NCBI GenBank assembly: GCA_938016235.1
Contig: CALLPU010000113.1
Coordinates: 1 to 14,577, forward strand
Source: an uncultured Granulosicoccus sp.
GTDB taxonomy: Bacteria; Pseudomonadota; Gammaproteobacteria; Granulosicoccales; Granulosicoccaceae
Direction of reading: 5' to 3'
DNA length: 14,577 bases
The translations under genes were made by a program, and so were the position numbers. Each line of letters starts with the position of its first letter. Within the stretch, counting starts at the first letter, position 1. Shown one piece after another: positions 1 to 6,877 of the stretch. Below the pieces are notes generated by a model. That model had not been told where the DNA came from, made no database searches, and saw only the letters and a program-made list of their open reading frames with translations.

Positions 1-274
1 TCTCCGAAGAGCGAAGATAACAACAGCCAATTAAAGCTTAAGCCAGGTACTTCGTTTACATCTGTTGCTCTACGCAACCCATGCAATACAAGCACCCTTC
101 TAAATTACTTGATTCAATTGTAAAAGAGCGGGCATCTCACTTGCGAAGTGCTTCGTGTCTGCCGAGTCCGAGGAGTGTACCACGAACAAGTTGGAAAGCA
201 ACATCTTAAACTGTTTCTTTCCGATCCTCTCAGCGTGGCAGTTCAGGCCGGAGCCGTCTTTACCGCGTTGCGAG
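1..274 (-). other. rRNA operon 5' leader (pre-16S transcript region)
   Basis: On the minus strand this stretch runs from the predicted rrn transcription start (~274) toward the window edge. It has no credible protein gene. After the boxA-like element the minus strand reads GAATCAAGTAATTTAGAAGG followed by GTGCTTG. This resembles the segment that follows boxA in Pseudomonas-type rrn leaders and 16S-23S spacers, as I remember it. The 16S gene itself is not in the window; a leader of about 270 nt would place its first base at or just beyond position 1. The identification is by pattern, not alignment. Confidence 0.6.
118..130 (-). promoter_or_regulatory. boxA-like antitermination element of the rrn leader
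   Basis: The minus strand reads CGCTCTTTTACAA, one substitution from the E. coli rrn boxA core (TGCTCTTTAACA) apart from the first base. It lies about 145 nt downstream of the predicted rrn start. BoxA in nascent rRNA recruits NusB/NusE and prevents premature termination. The sequence after it also matches the usual rrn pattern, which supports the call. Confidence 0.6.
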
Positions 275-330
275 GAGGCGTATTTTAAGACTTCAAAATA
301 AAAACGCAATGGTTTTCTTTAAATAAAATG
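274..330 (-). promoter_or_regulatory. rrn P1-type promoter with UP element and GC-rich discriminator
   Basis: Minus strand: -35 TTGCGT (304-309), a 16-nt spacer, and -10 TAAAAT (282-287). It is followed at once by ACGCCTCCTCGC, a GC-rich discriminator very like that of E. coli rrn P1 promoters (TATAATGCGCC...). This feature is linked to stringent (ppGpp) control and growth-rate control. An A/T-rich stretch directly upstream of the -35 (about 310-330, TTTTATTTAAAGAAAA on the minus strand) fits an UP element. Transcription would start near 274 and read toward the left edge. Confidence 0.65.
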
Positions 331-488
331 ACGAGCAAACAGCAAGCTCTGGTGACGCTCAGGCACAAGCGTTCAGATCAACCCCGGAGCAATTGAAGCA
401 GGCATCTACCCGGGACACAGTTAACGTCCACAGAGACGGTAAATTGAGCCGACAATCGCCGGTATACATAAACATTGTGTCTACCGGT
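331..488. other. Gene-free spacer between rrn promoter and tyrS remnant
   Basis: No open frame here resembles a known protein; the short frames on both strands look like chance. In the related arrangement the body of tyrS would lie at this place on the minus strand. Some minus-strand codons just after the remnant's stop loosely recall the next TyrS segment in another frame (an acidic residue plus P, then hydrophobics), but this is too weak to claim. It may also contain upstream activator sites for the rrn promoter; none is clear. Confidence 0.4.
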
Positions 489-623
489 TCAATCGGCCAG
501 CAATTTACGCCACGTATTGAGCCAGGCACGCAGCTCGCTTTGCAACAAGATTTTATCAGCACCACGGGCCAACGGCGCAATTTGCTTATCCAGCTCGACA
601 CGATTGCCAGGTATTTCGGACAT
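489..623 (-). pseudogene. tyrS: Truncated 5' remnant of tyrosyl-tRNA synthetase gene
   Basis: From ATG at 623 the minus strand encodes 44 residues ending in TGA at 489-491. The central part, ELDKQIAPLARGADKILLQS followed by ELRAWL, aligns with the N-terminal helix of TyrZ-type tyrosyl-tRNA synthetases (pattern xVEEQLALIxRGADEILVEAELxxKL). The following K-A-G-F-D-P-T and HIGH-type motif (HLGH) never appears; the frame stops instead. A working enzyme has about 400 residues, so this cannot function. Position supports the call: in Pseudomonas tyrZ sits between the rRNA operon it precedes and a divergent M23 peptidase gene, exactly as here. There is no strong ribosome binding site. Alternative: a chance open frame in an intergenic region. 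The organism would need another tyrS elsewhere. Confidence 0.45.
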
Positions 624-694
624 GCATGACTGGACTACAACTCCCACTATCCTGCAGCAGCTGTAATGGAAGCCTGAACATGCGTTAAAAATAA

Positions 695-2605
695 GTGTGG
701 CATCTCCAGAGGATGGCCTGTCAATTGCCACGTTGGTGTTCTACACTTAAGGTTGCGCTGTTCATCGCGATTGCGACCATAACGAAAAAAGCGCACCTAA
801 CTCAAATACCAACCTACGAACGGACCCTCGCGTTGACCAAAAGAAACGCTCAATTCCGTCCGCACTGCGTGGACCTCGCACCTGGCGCTTTCGCGCGCGC
901 AGGCCAACCCAGCGACAACCGTGCATCGAGGCGTTTTGCGCTGGCCGCAGAACGGTATGCGCGAGCCCGCCCCAAGGCACGACCAGCGAGAAATGCCGGT
1001 GGACACTACTCTGGTGCAGTTAGAGTGTCATCCGCCAGTTCTCGCACTCAGTTCCAACATGCCGGCAAATTGAGCGTGGCTCTAGTAGCCGTTGCCGGCG
1101 GAATTCTCTGGACAACCACCAGCATAGGCAACAGCTCAACGCAGGCAGAATCAGCAGTACAACCACAACCTGTCGTGTTGCAGGCCAGCGTGGCATCGCC
1201 GGCGTTCTTTTTCGACGATACTGTGGACGCGTTGACAGAGTACTTTTCAGCTAGCACACAAGACAGCGATGCTCTGACTGCCCCTGCATCACTGCAGCCC
1301 CTGGCCAGCGTGGATGATTTGTTATTCGAGCGCCCAGATGCCGTGATACCCACAGTGCCGGCGCAGCCCGCCTCGCGAACCCTGACTATTTCACCGTTAG
1401 AGAATCACCCCTCATTAACGGCCATGCGCTCGCAAGCGTTGGCTCCTGAAGGCGCCACAACGACGAAGGTAGCCGTTGTGAAGGGCAACACCCTGTCGGG
1501 CATACTCAACAGCCACGGTGTCAAAATCGATCAGATGCCACAACTGCTGAACGATGATCTGATTAAAACGCACTTGTCCAATCTGACAATCGGACAGGAA
1601 TTCGACATCACGCAAAACGCAGACGGAGACTTTCATAGCCTTCGTACCCGGGTAGGTAATGACAAGCGGATCACGATCAGGCGCTCGGCGAACGACTTTG
1701 CCATTGCGTCGATCGATTTACCGGTCGAAAAGGAACGTGTAGTTACCTCGGGCACGATCGAGCAATCATTGTATCTGGCGGCCGAACAGGCCAACCTGAA
1801 GCAGTCAACCATCATGGAGCTGGCGGATATCTTCCAGTGGGAACTGGACTTCGCCAGAGACATTCGAAAAGGTGATCAGTTTGCCCTGGTCTACGATCGT
1901 CTGTACCGCGATGGCCAGTACATCGGCGACGGCGACATCCTGGCGGCCGAATTTACTCGCGCCGGCAAGGCATATCGCGCCATACGCTTCACCACCGACG
2001 ACGGTAATACCGGGTATTACTCACCCGACGGACAATCAATGCGCCGTACGTTCCTGCGTCACCCGGTCGATGTGGTCCGTATAACATCCCATTTCAACCC
2101 TAATCGCATGCACCCGGTACTGCACAAAATCAGGGCACACAGAGGTGTGGACTACGGCTCCCCTTATGGCTCGCCGATTTACGCAACTGCCGATGGCAAG
2201 GTGGCATTCTCCGGCACAAAGAACGCCTACGGCAACACGGTCATCCTGCAACACGGTCAGAAATTCAGCACGCTTTACGCCCATATGTCCCGGATTTCCG
2301 ACAAATCCAAGGTGGGCAAGCGCGTCAAGCAGGGGGATGTCATCGGTTATGTCGGGAAGACCGGTCGCGTAACCGGCACTCACCTGCACTACGAATTCCG
2401 CGTCAACAACGAACAGATCGACCCACTGAAAGTGGAGCTGCCTGCCGCCCAACCCATCGACAAGAAATACCTGGAAGAGCTCAAGGTCGTTTCAGACGAA
2501 ATGACGATGCAGATGAAGAGTGTGTTGGCGGATATGGCCGGTCAGGTAGCGAATGCTGATGGAACCACCGCGGTAATGATGTCAAACGTCGATCCACAAC
2601 GCTGA
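695..2605 (+). CDS. mepM: Murein DD-endopeptidase, M23/LytM family (MepM/OapA-like)
   Basis: Cell-envelope metallopeptidase predicted to cut peptidoglycan cross-links. Residue numbers count from the GTG at 695. A membrane anchor lies at about 126-145. An OapA/LysM-like domain (about 255-340) and the second N-terminal domain of the MepM/Csd3 group (about 355-460) follow. The LytM domain covers about 465-590 and carries all expected zinc and catalytic residues: H482 and D486 (HRGVD), H530 (YAHM), and H563/H565 (HLH). The C-terminal half is therefore complete and probably active. The start is uncertain: GTG 695, ATG 713 and TTG 833 are all in frame, and none of the three has a strong ribosome binding site. 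The ~125 residues before the anchor are Arg/Ala-rich and longer than usual; part may be non-coding. The family's usual neighbour anmK is missing downstream. Confidence 0.9.
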   Translation: MWHLQRMACQLPRWCSTLKVALFIAIATITKKAHLTQIPTYERTLALTKRNAQFRPHCVDLAPGAFARAGQPSDNRASRRFALAAERYARARPKARPARNAGGHYSGAVRVSSASSRTQFQHAGKLSVALVAVAGGILWTTTSIGNSSTQAESAVQPQPVVLQASVASPAFFFDDTVDALTEYFSASTQDSDALTAPASLQPLASVDDLLFERPDAVIPTVPAQPASRTLTISPLENHPSLTAMRSQALAPEGATTTKVAVVKGNTLSGILNSHGVKIDQMPQLLNDDLIKTHLSNLTIGQEFDITQNADGDFHSLRTRVGNDKRITIRRSANDFAIASIDLPVEKERVVTSGTIEQSLYLAAEQANLKQSTIMELADIFQWELDFARDIRKGDQFALVYDRLYRDGQYIGDGDILAAEFTRAGKAYRAIRFTTDDGNTGYYSPDGQSMRRTFLRHPVDVVRITSHFNPNRMHPVLHKIRAHRGVDYGSPYGSPIYATADGKVAFSGTKNAYGNTVILQHGQKFSTLYAHMSRISDKSKVGKRVKQGDVIGYVGKTGRVTGTHLHYEFRVNNEQIDPLKVELPAAQPIDKKYLEELKVVSDEMTMQMKSVLADMAGQVANADGTTAVMMSNVDPQR

Positions 2606-2648
2606 ACAGCGCCAGGCTGGATCGAAAAATTGGTGCTTAAGTAACGAA

Positions 2649-2695
2649 ACAAGCCGGCTGCACTTCACACTTCATGTGCTGCGCAGCCGGCTTGT
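2649..2695. terminator. Long hairpin between convergent mepM and erpA
   Basis: Perfect 13-bp inverted repeat ACAAGCCGGCTGC (2649-2661) / GCAGCCGGCTTGT (2683-2695), with a second small stem (CACA/TGTG) inside the 21-nt loop. It lies between the stop codons of two convergent genes, as a bidirectional terminator would. Read on the minus strand (erpA side) the stem is followed by the T-rich TTTCGTT; on the plus side no T-run follows, so termination of mepM would be less classical. Confidence 0.65.
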
Positions 2696-2729
2696 GCGGA
2701 TCAGTCCAGCGTTCCTCTGGTAGAGGTGT

Positions 2730-3095
2730 CTAGACGGAAAAGGATGAACCGCAACCACAGGTTGTTGTGGCATTGGGGTTTCTGATGACGAACTGAGAAC
2801 CTTCCAGACCTTCGGTGTAATCGATCTCCGCACCAGTCAAATACTGGAAGCTCATGGGATCAATGAGAAGCTTGACACCCTCCTTCTTGACCTCAGTATC
2901 GCCGTCGTTAACGACCTCATCGAAGGTAAACCCGTACTGAAAGCCACTGCAGCCGCCGCCGGAAACAAACACTCGAAGCATTAGATCGGGGTTGCCTTCT
3001 TCCACGATCAACTCCTTGACTTTCAATGCTGCCGCTTCAGTAAATACGAGCGGATCTGGCATTTCGAAGTCGTCAATACTGACTTCCGCACTCAT
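2730..3095 (-). CDS. erpA: Iron-sulfur cluster carrier protein ErpA (A-type)
   Basis: A-type carrier that receives Fe-S clusters from the assembly scaffold and delivers them to target enzymes in the cytoplasm. At 121 residues it has the normal ErpA length (E. coli 114). The three cluster-binding cysteines are present: C49 in GGGCSGF and C113/C115 in the terminal TTCGCGSSFSV. A short acidic N-terminal extension (MSAEVSIDDFEMPDP) is typical of gammaproteobacterial ErpA. The start at 3095 has a GAGAGGA ribosome binding site about 8 nt upstream. argC lies upstream on the same strand, 133 nt away, but a clear promoter in that gap suggests erpA is transcribed on its own. The hairpin at 2649-2695 ends the unit. 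Confidence 0.97.
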   Translation of the reverse strand: MSAEVSIDDFEMPDPLVFTEAAALKVKELIVEEGNPDLMLRVFVSGGGCSGFQYGFTFDEVVNDGDTEVKKEGVKLLIDPMSFQYLTGAEIDYTEGLEGSQFVIRNPNATTTCGCGSSFSV

Positions 3096-3125
3096 TTGGG
3101 AATTCCTCTCATTCGCATTGGTAGC

Positions 3126-3156
3126 AGTTTACTTGACCAAGCAATTTAGTCAAGTA
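3126..3156 (-). promoter_or_regulatory. erpA promoter overlapped by an inverted repeat (possible IscR-like operator)
   Basis: Minus strand: -35 TTGACT (3148-3153), 16-nt spacer, -10 TAAACT (3126-3131), about 30 nt before the erpA start. The exact 8-bp inverted repeat TACTTGAC / GTCAAGTA (3130-3137 and 3149-3156, 11-nt spacer) covers most of the promoter, an arrangement expected for a repressor. The half ATACTTGACTAAATT fits the left half of the IscR type 1 site (ATASYYGACTRWWWY), and erpA belongs to the IscR regulon in E. coli. The other half is spaced 4 nt further than the IscR consensus, so IscR is only a candidate. Confidence 0.6.
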
Positions 3157-3228
3157 TTTCCCGCACTGGCTGTGCAACATAGGGACATAAACCCATTTCC
3201 CAACAGTCAGGCACCAGGCTCTGGATGA

Positions 3229-4254
3229 CTACGGCATTAGCGCAGGCTGAAGCAATCCCCGGGTTTCTGGAAATCCGAGCATCAGGTTCATATTTTGTAC
3301 AGCCTGACCGGCGGCTCCCTTGACGAGATTGTCTTCTACTGCCAGCACAACCGCCGTATCTCGCCCTTGAGGGCGATGAACAGCCAATCGACACATGTTG
3401 GTGCCGCGCACCGAACGGGTTTCAGGGTGCGCACCAGATGGCATCACATCCACAAAAGGCTCATCCCGGTAGCGCTCTTCAAACAGTTTCTGCAAGTCTA
3501 CATCGGCTGTTAATCGAGCATACAGAGTGGCATGAATGCCCCGAATTATCGGTAACAAGTGCGGGGTGAACGTCAGATCCACTGTTGTTGAGGTCATGCG
3601 TCGCAGGCCCTGCTCTATTTCGGGAAGATGACGATGCCCGGCAACCGCATAGGCCTTGAAACTGTCTGAGGCTTCTGCCAGCAGGTTGGGCACAGAAGCT
3701 CCACGGCCGGCACCGGTAATGCCAGACTTTGCATCAGCAATCAGCGACTCTGTAGCAACAATGCCTGCTTCCAACAGCGGCAGGAAACCCAGCTGTACGG
3801 TGGTTGGGTAGCATCCAGGGTTCGCAACCAGCATCGCGCCGGCGATCTGCTCGCGGTTCATTTCTGGCAAACCGTAAACAGCATCGGCCACCAGTGCAGG
3901 GCAATGATGGGTCATCCCGTACCACTGTTCCCAGACTGCTATGTCCTGTAGGCGAAAATCAGCCGACAGGTCCACAACCTTGATGCCTTTGTCCAGCAAG
4001 GCTGGTGCCTGCCGCATGGCCGTGCCATTAGGTGTTGCGAAAAACACCAGATCACACTGGGCATCAGCGACATCGTCAGGGTCAGAGAACTGAAGATCAA
4101 CATGTCCGCGCAAGCTGGGGAACAGCGAATCAACCCGATTGCCCGCCTGCGCTCTCGAACTGATGAAAACGATCTCCAGGTCGTCTCGACCACAGAGCAG
4201 CCTGAGTAGCTCGACGCCGGTATAGCCCGATCCGCCGATGATTCCAATTCGCAT
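3229..4254 (-). CDS. argC: N-acetyl-gamma-glutamyl-phosphate reductase
   Basis: Third step of arginine biosynthesis: NADPH-dependent reduction of N-acetyl-glutamyl phosphate to the semialdehyde, in the cytoplasm. The N-terminus MRIGIIGGSGYTGVELLRLL holds the NADP-binding glycine loop. The catalytic cysteine is C148 in NPGCYPT. The C-terminal half has the usual HRHLPEIEQ and FTPHLLPIIRG motifs. At 341 residues it matches type 1 ArgC (about 335-345). I chose ATG 4254 because the fold begins at once with the Rossmann strand and a GGCGAG precedes it; an in-frame ATG at 4287 would add 11 residues with no family counterpart. It lies upstream of erpA on the same strand, as in Pseudomonas. Confidence 0.96.
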   Translation of the reverse strand: MRIGIIGGSGYTGVELLRLLCGRDDLEIVFISSRAQAGNRVDSLFPSLRGHVDLQFSDPDDVADAQCDLVFFATPNGTAMRQAPALLDKGIKVVDLSADFRLQDIAVWEQWYGMTHHCPALVADAVYGLPEMNREQIAGAMLVANPGCYPTTVQLGFLPLLEAGIVATESLIADAKSGITGAGRGASVPNLLAEASDSFKAYAVAGHRHLPEIEQGLRRMTSTTVDLTFTPHLLPIIRGIHATLYARLTADVDLQKLFEERYRDEPFVDVMPSGAHPETRSVRGTNMCRLAVHRPQGRDTAVVLAVEDNLVKGAAGQAVQNMNLMLGFPETRGLLQPALMP

Positions 4255-4326
4255 TAACTCGCCGTCATCTCGTGAATAATCAAACACGCCTGTACTGAGC
4301 GACGGGCGTGGCCCGCAGATTATTGC

Positions 4327-4355
4327 ATAGCAAGCACATTAGCGTAGCGACGCAA
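4327..4355 (-). promoter_or_regulatory. Possible argC promoter
   Basis: Minus strand: -35 TTGCGT (4350-4355), 17-nt spacer, -10 TGCTAT (4327-4332), about 70 nt before the chosen argC start. The -10 is imperfect; AATAAT a few bases downstream is a rival. No ArgR-like box is evident. A small CGGGC-GTG-GCCCG hairpin (4303-4315) lies in the 5' leader. Confidence 0.3.
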
Positions 4356-4393
4356 GAGTGGTCTCAGAACGTTCTACTGAACCAGGTCAATGC

Positions 4394-4412
4394 ACCGCTC
4401 TCCGCCAGCGGT
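4394..4412 (-). terminator. Weak hairpin downstream of the lipoprotein gene
   Basis: ACCGCT (4394-4399) and AGCGGT (4407-4412) form a 6-bp stem with a 7-nt loop, about 50 nt after the lipoprotein stop codon on the minus strand. No T-run follows, so it is at best a poor intrinsic terminator. It is the only clear stem I see in the 4255-4459 gap. Confidence 0.2.
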
Positions 4413-4459
4413 ACTCATGAGCGCGTGGCTGCACTGTGTGGAAATTTTCAACCAGCGTA

Positions 4460-6700
4460 TTAGCGAGCAGGCGTTGGATTCGCAAGGTCGTCCCAGGGCG
4501 CGGCATAAACTGATGATCCTCGGATATAGAAGACTGAATCATTCACCATTACTGACCGATCCCGCCCATAGAAGTTGTAATACGGATTGTTGTTACTGGA
4601 TGCTCTATCAACCACCAGCGAACCTCGGGATACGATGCCTGCGTCAGCACCAACTTGCACCTCAAATCCGTGCAAGCCGGAATAACTCCATGGGTAGTAG
4701 GTAAATGCGCTAGCGGCGGGCGTGGGCACGTCAGGAAATGTCTGCCCATTGACATCAATACCAATGCTCACTCGCAGCGGATGTGATTCCGTTGCCGGCT
4801 GCACGGTAATGGCGCGATGATCTTCCAGTGCCTGCGAATGCGTGCCACGCTGGCCCACAACCAGTGATTGCACTTCCGTTGGCTCGGCCGGGTTACTGAC
4901 GTTGAACAATGACAGCTTCACCCCTTGCACCAGAGCACCTCGTCCGTCACCTCTGCCTCCGTCGGGCGCTGCCACAGCGTCCTTGCCGATACCCAGCAGA
5001 TAGTCTTCACCCACCGGATGCAGGTAGTCACTATAGCCTTCTATTTCCAACTCGCCGGCAACACGAGGCGACGTAGGGTCTGATAGATCTACTATATACA
5101 AAGGATCGGTTTGTCTGAACGTGACGAGATAGGCGCGATCTCCCAGAAATCGGGACGCATACAGCTGCTCACCCGGTTTGCCGATGAAGCCTGGTTCACT
5201 ATCGTTGGGCAATGCGGCTACGGTGTTCAATCGACCACTACCATCGGCCTTGAGAATGGCCATCAAGATCGGGCTTTGATCAACACCCTGCCGATCATTG
5301 AATGTGGCAACCCGCAGATAACCGTCATGCTCACTCATCCGGAAAGGCTTGCGTAAGGGGTTCCAGCCAAGATGGCCTCTCACTGCCCCCGACCCTGCGT
5401 AAGCCAGCTGCCCGTTGTTTATCGTGAATTGATGGATGTCTGTGTCTACGCGAGGATCAAACCAGACACTGTCTCCGGGAAACTCGCCGTTTTCAACATC
5501 AATGACTAAACCATCTTCCGCCACTGGCTGAGTGGAGTAGTCGTACTGAGTGGTGGCCAGAAATACCGCGTTGGGTGAGGCATACAGTGTTTCGGAAGCA
5601 CCCAGATAACATTCACTATCGGTAAGCTCAAGCGTGTCCAGATCGATGACCCCAAGCGTAATGATGTCAGGTGAGTAGTAACTGGCGTTGTCAGGTTGCC
5701 GCGCTACAAAACATTCGCCGGGATCGACCAGCGCAGTAGACTCGTCGGATCCACCTGTCGTGTATTGCGGCAAAAGTGACGACAGCTCCGTCTCTTCCAG
5801 CTGCCGCTGTACTTCCTCGGCACTTTGCGTCCACGGTTGCTCACCCGGCAACGCTGGGTAATAGCGTGAAGCGAAAAAAAGGTGTTTGCCGATTCGTCGA
5901 CTGGAAACGATCTGACCATCCAGCATGAAACTGCCTGTCACTGAGGGTGCTGCTGAATTGCTGACGTCAACTTGCGTGATGACGCTGTTTTGCCCTGCGA
6001 AAGCGGTAGAGTCGTCCCAGTAGCCCCAGAAGCCGCCGCCACTGGCGGTGATGAATACCGAATCTCCAGCATCCGTTTCATAGAGGTATGCGCCCTCAGC
6101 AGAGCGTCCGTTCAAATCGACAGAAAATTCGTTAAGACTAGTGGCATCAGGTGCATCGACATCGAGGGACAAGATTCTCAAGGTGGTCTGGGCTGTTTGA
6201 GGCGCGGGAATGGATGTACTCAACGGCTCATCAAGAGCAGGCTCGACAGGTAGTGGCTCGATACCTGGGAAATAATTGCCATAGACGGTATCCAGTACAT
6301 ACAGCAGTGAACCGTCCGATGACACTTTCACCCAGTCCTGCTCATCCACACCCTGCTCTTGCACGTTGGTGCCAGTCACTTCATTTTCAGCGGAACCGCC
6401 CCCCGTTGCGCCATCAGAATTGCCCAGACTGTCACCGGCCTCGGGGGCAGCGGCAGGCGGCGCATTTGGCAATACCGCCGTATCTTCAGTGGTCGGCACC
6501 CCTAGATCGTAGGGCTGGTCGGCCGCCTGAGCAACGAGAGCCTGCTTCAAGGCGTCATAAAAAGCCGCGCCATCGTCAAAGCTTTTCAAGCGACGGTCGG
6601 CGTCGGAAAACTCAGCTTCACCCACGCTGGAACCTGAGCTGCAGGCCGCAAGCATAGAGGCACTGACAAACGCGGCTATCAGGGAACAATGACGATTCAT
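4460..6700 (-). CDS. Lipoprotein with C-terminal beta-propeller domain (COG4880/PF09826 type)
   Basis: Predicted exported lipoprotein of 746 residues, function unknown. The signal peptide ends in the lipobox LAAC with C20 as the lipidated residue; Ser at +2 fits outer-membrane sorting. A loose Ala/Pro/Gly/Asp-rich linker runs to about 108. Then TNVQEQGVDEQDWVK (111-125) matches the hallmark (T/S)NVQxxGVDEADxVK of secreted beta-propeller proteins of COG4880, and the rest shows repeated strands of the kind LYVLDT, AYLVTF, LYIVDLSDP. I chose ATG 6700 because AGGTGG sits 6 nt upstream and the signal peptide then begins at residue 1; an upstream in-frame start at 6739 has no such support. It has its own promoter, and the chp operon ends 178 bp upstream on the same strand. 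No catalytic motif is recognisable. Confidence 0.85.
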   Translation of the reverse strand: MNRHCSLIAAFVSASMLAACSSGSSVGEAEFSDADRRLKSFDDGAAFYDALKQALVAQAADQPYDLGVPTTEDTAVLPNAPPAAAPEAGDSLGNSDGATGGGSAENEVTGTNVQEQGVDEQDWVKVSSDGSLLYVLDTVYGNYFPGIEPLPVEPALDEPLSTSIPAPQTAQTTLRILSLDVDAPDATSLNEFSVDLNGRSAEGAYLYETDAGDSVFITASGGGFWGYWDDSTAFAGQNSVITQVDVSNSAAPSVTGSFMLDGQIVSSRRIGKHLFFASRYYPALPGEQPWTQSAEEVQRQLEETELSSLLPQYTTGGSDESTALVDPGECFVARQPDNASYYSPDIITLGVIDLDTLELTDSECYLGASETLYASPNAVFLATTQYDYSTQPVAEDGLVIDVENGEFPGDSVWFDPRVDTDIHQFTINNGQLAYAGSGAVRGHLGWNPLRKPFRMSEHDGYLRVATFNDRQGVDQSPILMAILKADGSGRLNTVAALPNDSEPGFIGKPGEQLYASRFLGDRAYLVTFRQTDPLYIVDLSDPTSPRVAGELEIEGYSDYLHPVGEDYLLGIGKDAVAAPDGGRGDGRGALVQGVKLSLFNVSNPAEPTEVQSLVVGQRGTHSQALEDHRAITVQPATESHPLRVSIGIDVNGQTFPDVPTPAASAFTYYPWSYSGLHGFEVQVGADAGIVSRGSLVVDRASSNNNPYYNFYGRDRSVMVNDSVFYIRGSSVYAAPWDDLANPTPAR

Positions 6701-6721
6701 GGCTAACCACCTGTTAAAAAT

Positions 6722-6739
6722 TTGGGTAATTATTCCCAA
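6722..6739. promoter_or_regulatory. Operator-like inverted repeat at the lipoprotein transcription start
   Basis: TTGGG (6722-6726) and CCCAA (6735-6739) with an 8-nt A/T-rich centre. The site abuts the -10 and covers the expected start point. A similar element occurs at 6786-6800. Which regulator would bind is unknown. Confidence 0.35.
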
Positions 6740-6766
6740 TCATACACCTCTGTCGGCACGGCGCAA
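6739..6766 (-). promoter_or_regulatory. Promoter of the beta-propeller lipoprotein gene
   Basis: Minus strand: -35 TTGCGC (6761-6766), 16-nt spacer, -10 TATGAT (6739-6744), about 40 nt before the ATG at 6700. The -10 is near consensus. This implies the lipoprotein can be expressed independently of the chp genes upstream. Confidence 0.5.
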
Positions 6767-6785
6767 CCGGTATTGAGGTTATTAG

Positions 6786-6800
6786 GGGTAAATTTCCCAA
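6786..6800. promoter_or_regulatory. Second copy of the operator-like element upstream of the lipoprotein promoter
   Basis: GGGTAAATTTCCCAA, nearly the same as GGGTAATTATTCCCAA at 6724-6739 with one base less in the centre. It lies about 20 bp upstream of the -35. Two like sites on either side of one promoter suggest cooperative binding, but the match is short and the A/T core is undemanding. Confidence 0.3.
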
Positions 6801-6877
6801 ATATTGGAACTGTACCCAGTCTTTCAACCAGAAAATCGTTGCTAATTCGAGCCATGCGGGCATCGACGTGCAGGCTC

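Noticed and set aside
100..309. 69-residue open frame on the minus strand
   Set aside because: It overlaps the -10, discriminator, leader and boxA of the predicted rrn promoter, resembles no protein I know, and has no ribosome binding site.
393..666. Plus-strand open frames of 63-78 residues
   Set aside because: They oppose the tyrS remnant, show no family motif and overlap each other in two frames; they look like chance.
2036..2452. 138-residue minus-strand frame inside the M23 peptidase
   Set aside because: Antisense to the conserved catalytic domain of mepM; a shadow of its codon pattern.
6151..6657. 168-residue plus-strand frame opposite the lipoprotein gene
   Set aside because: Its composition (many His, Arg, Pro) is what antisense of this gene gives; no known domain.
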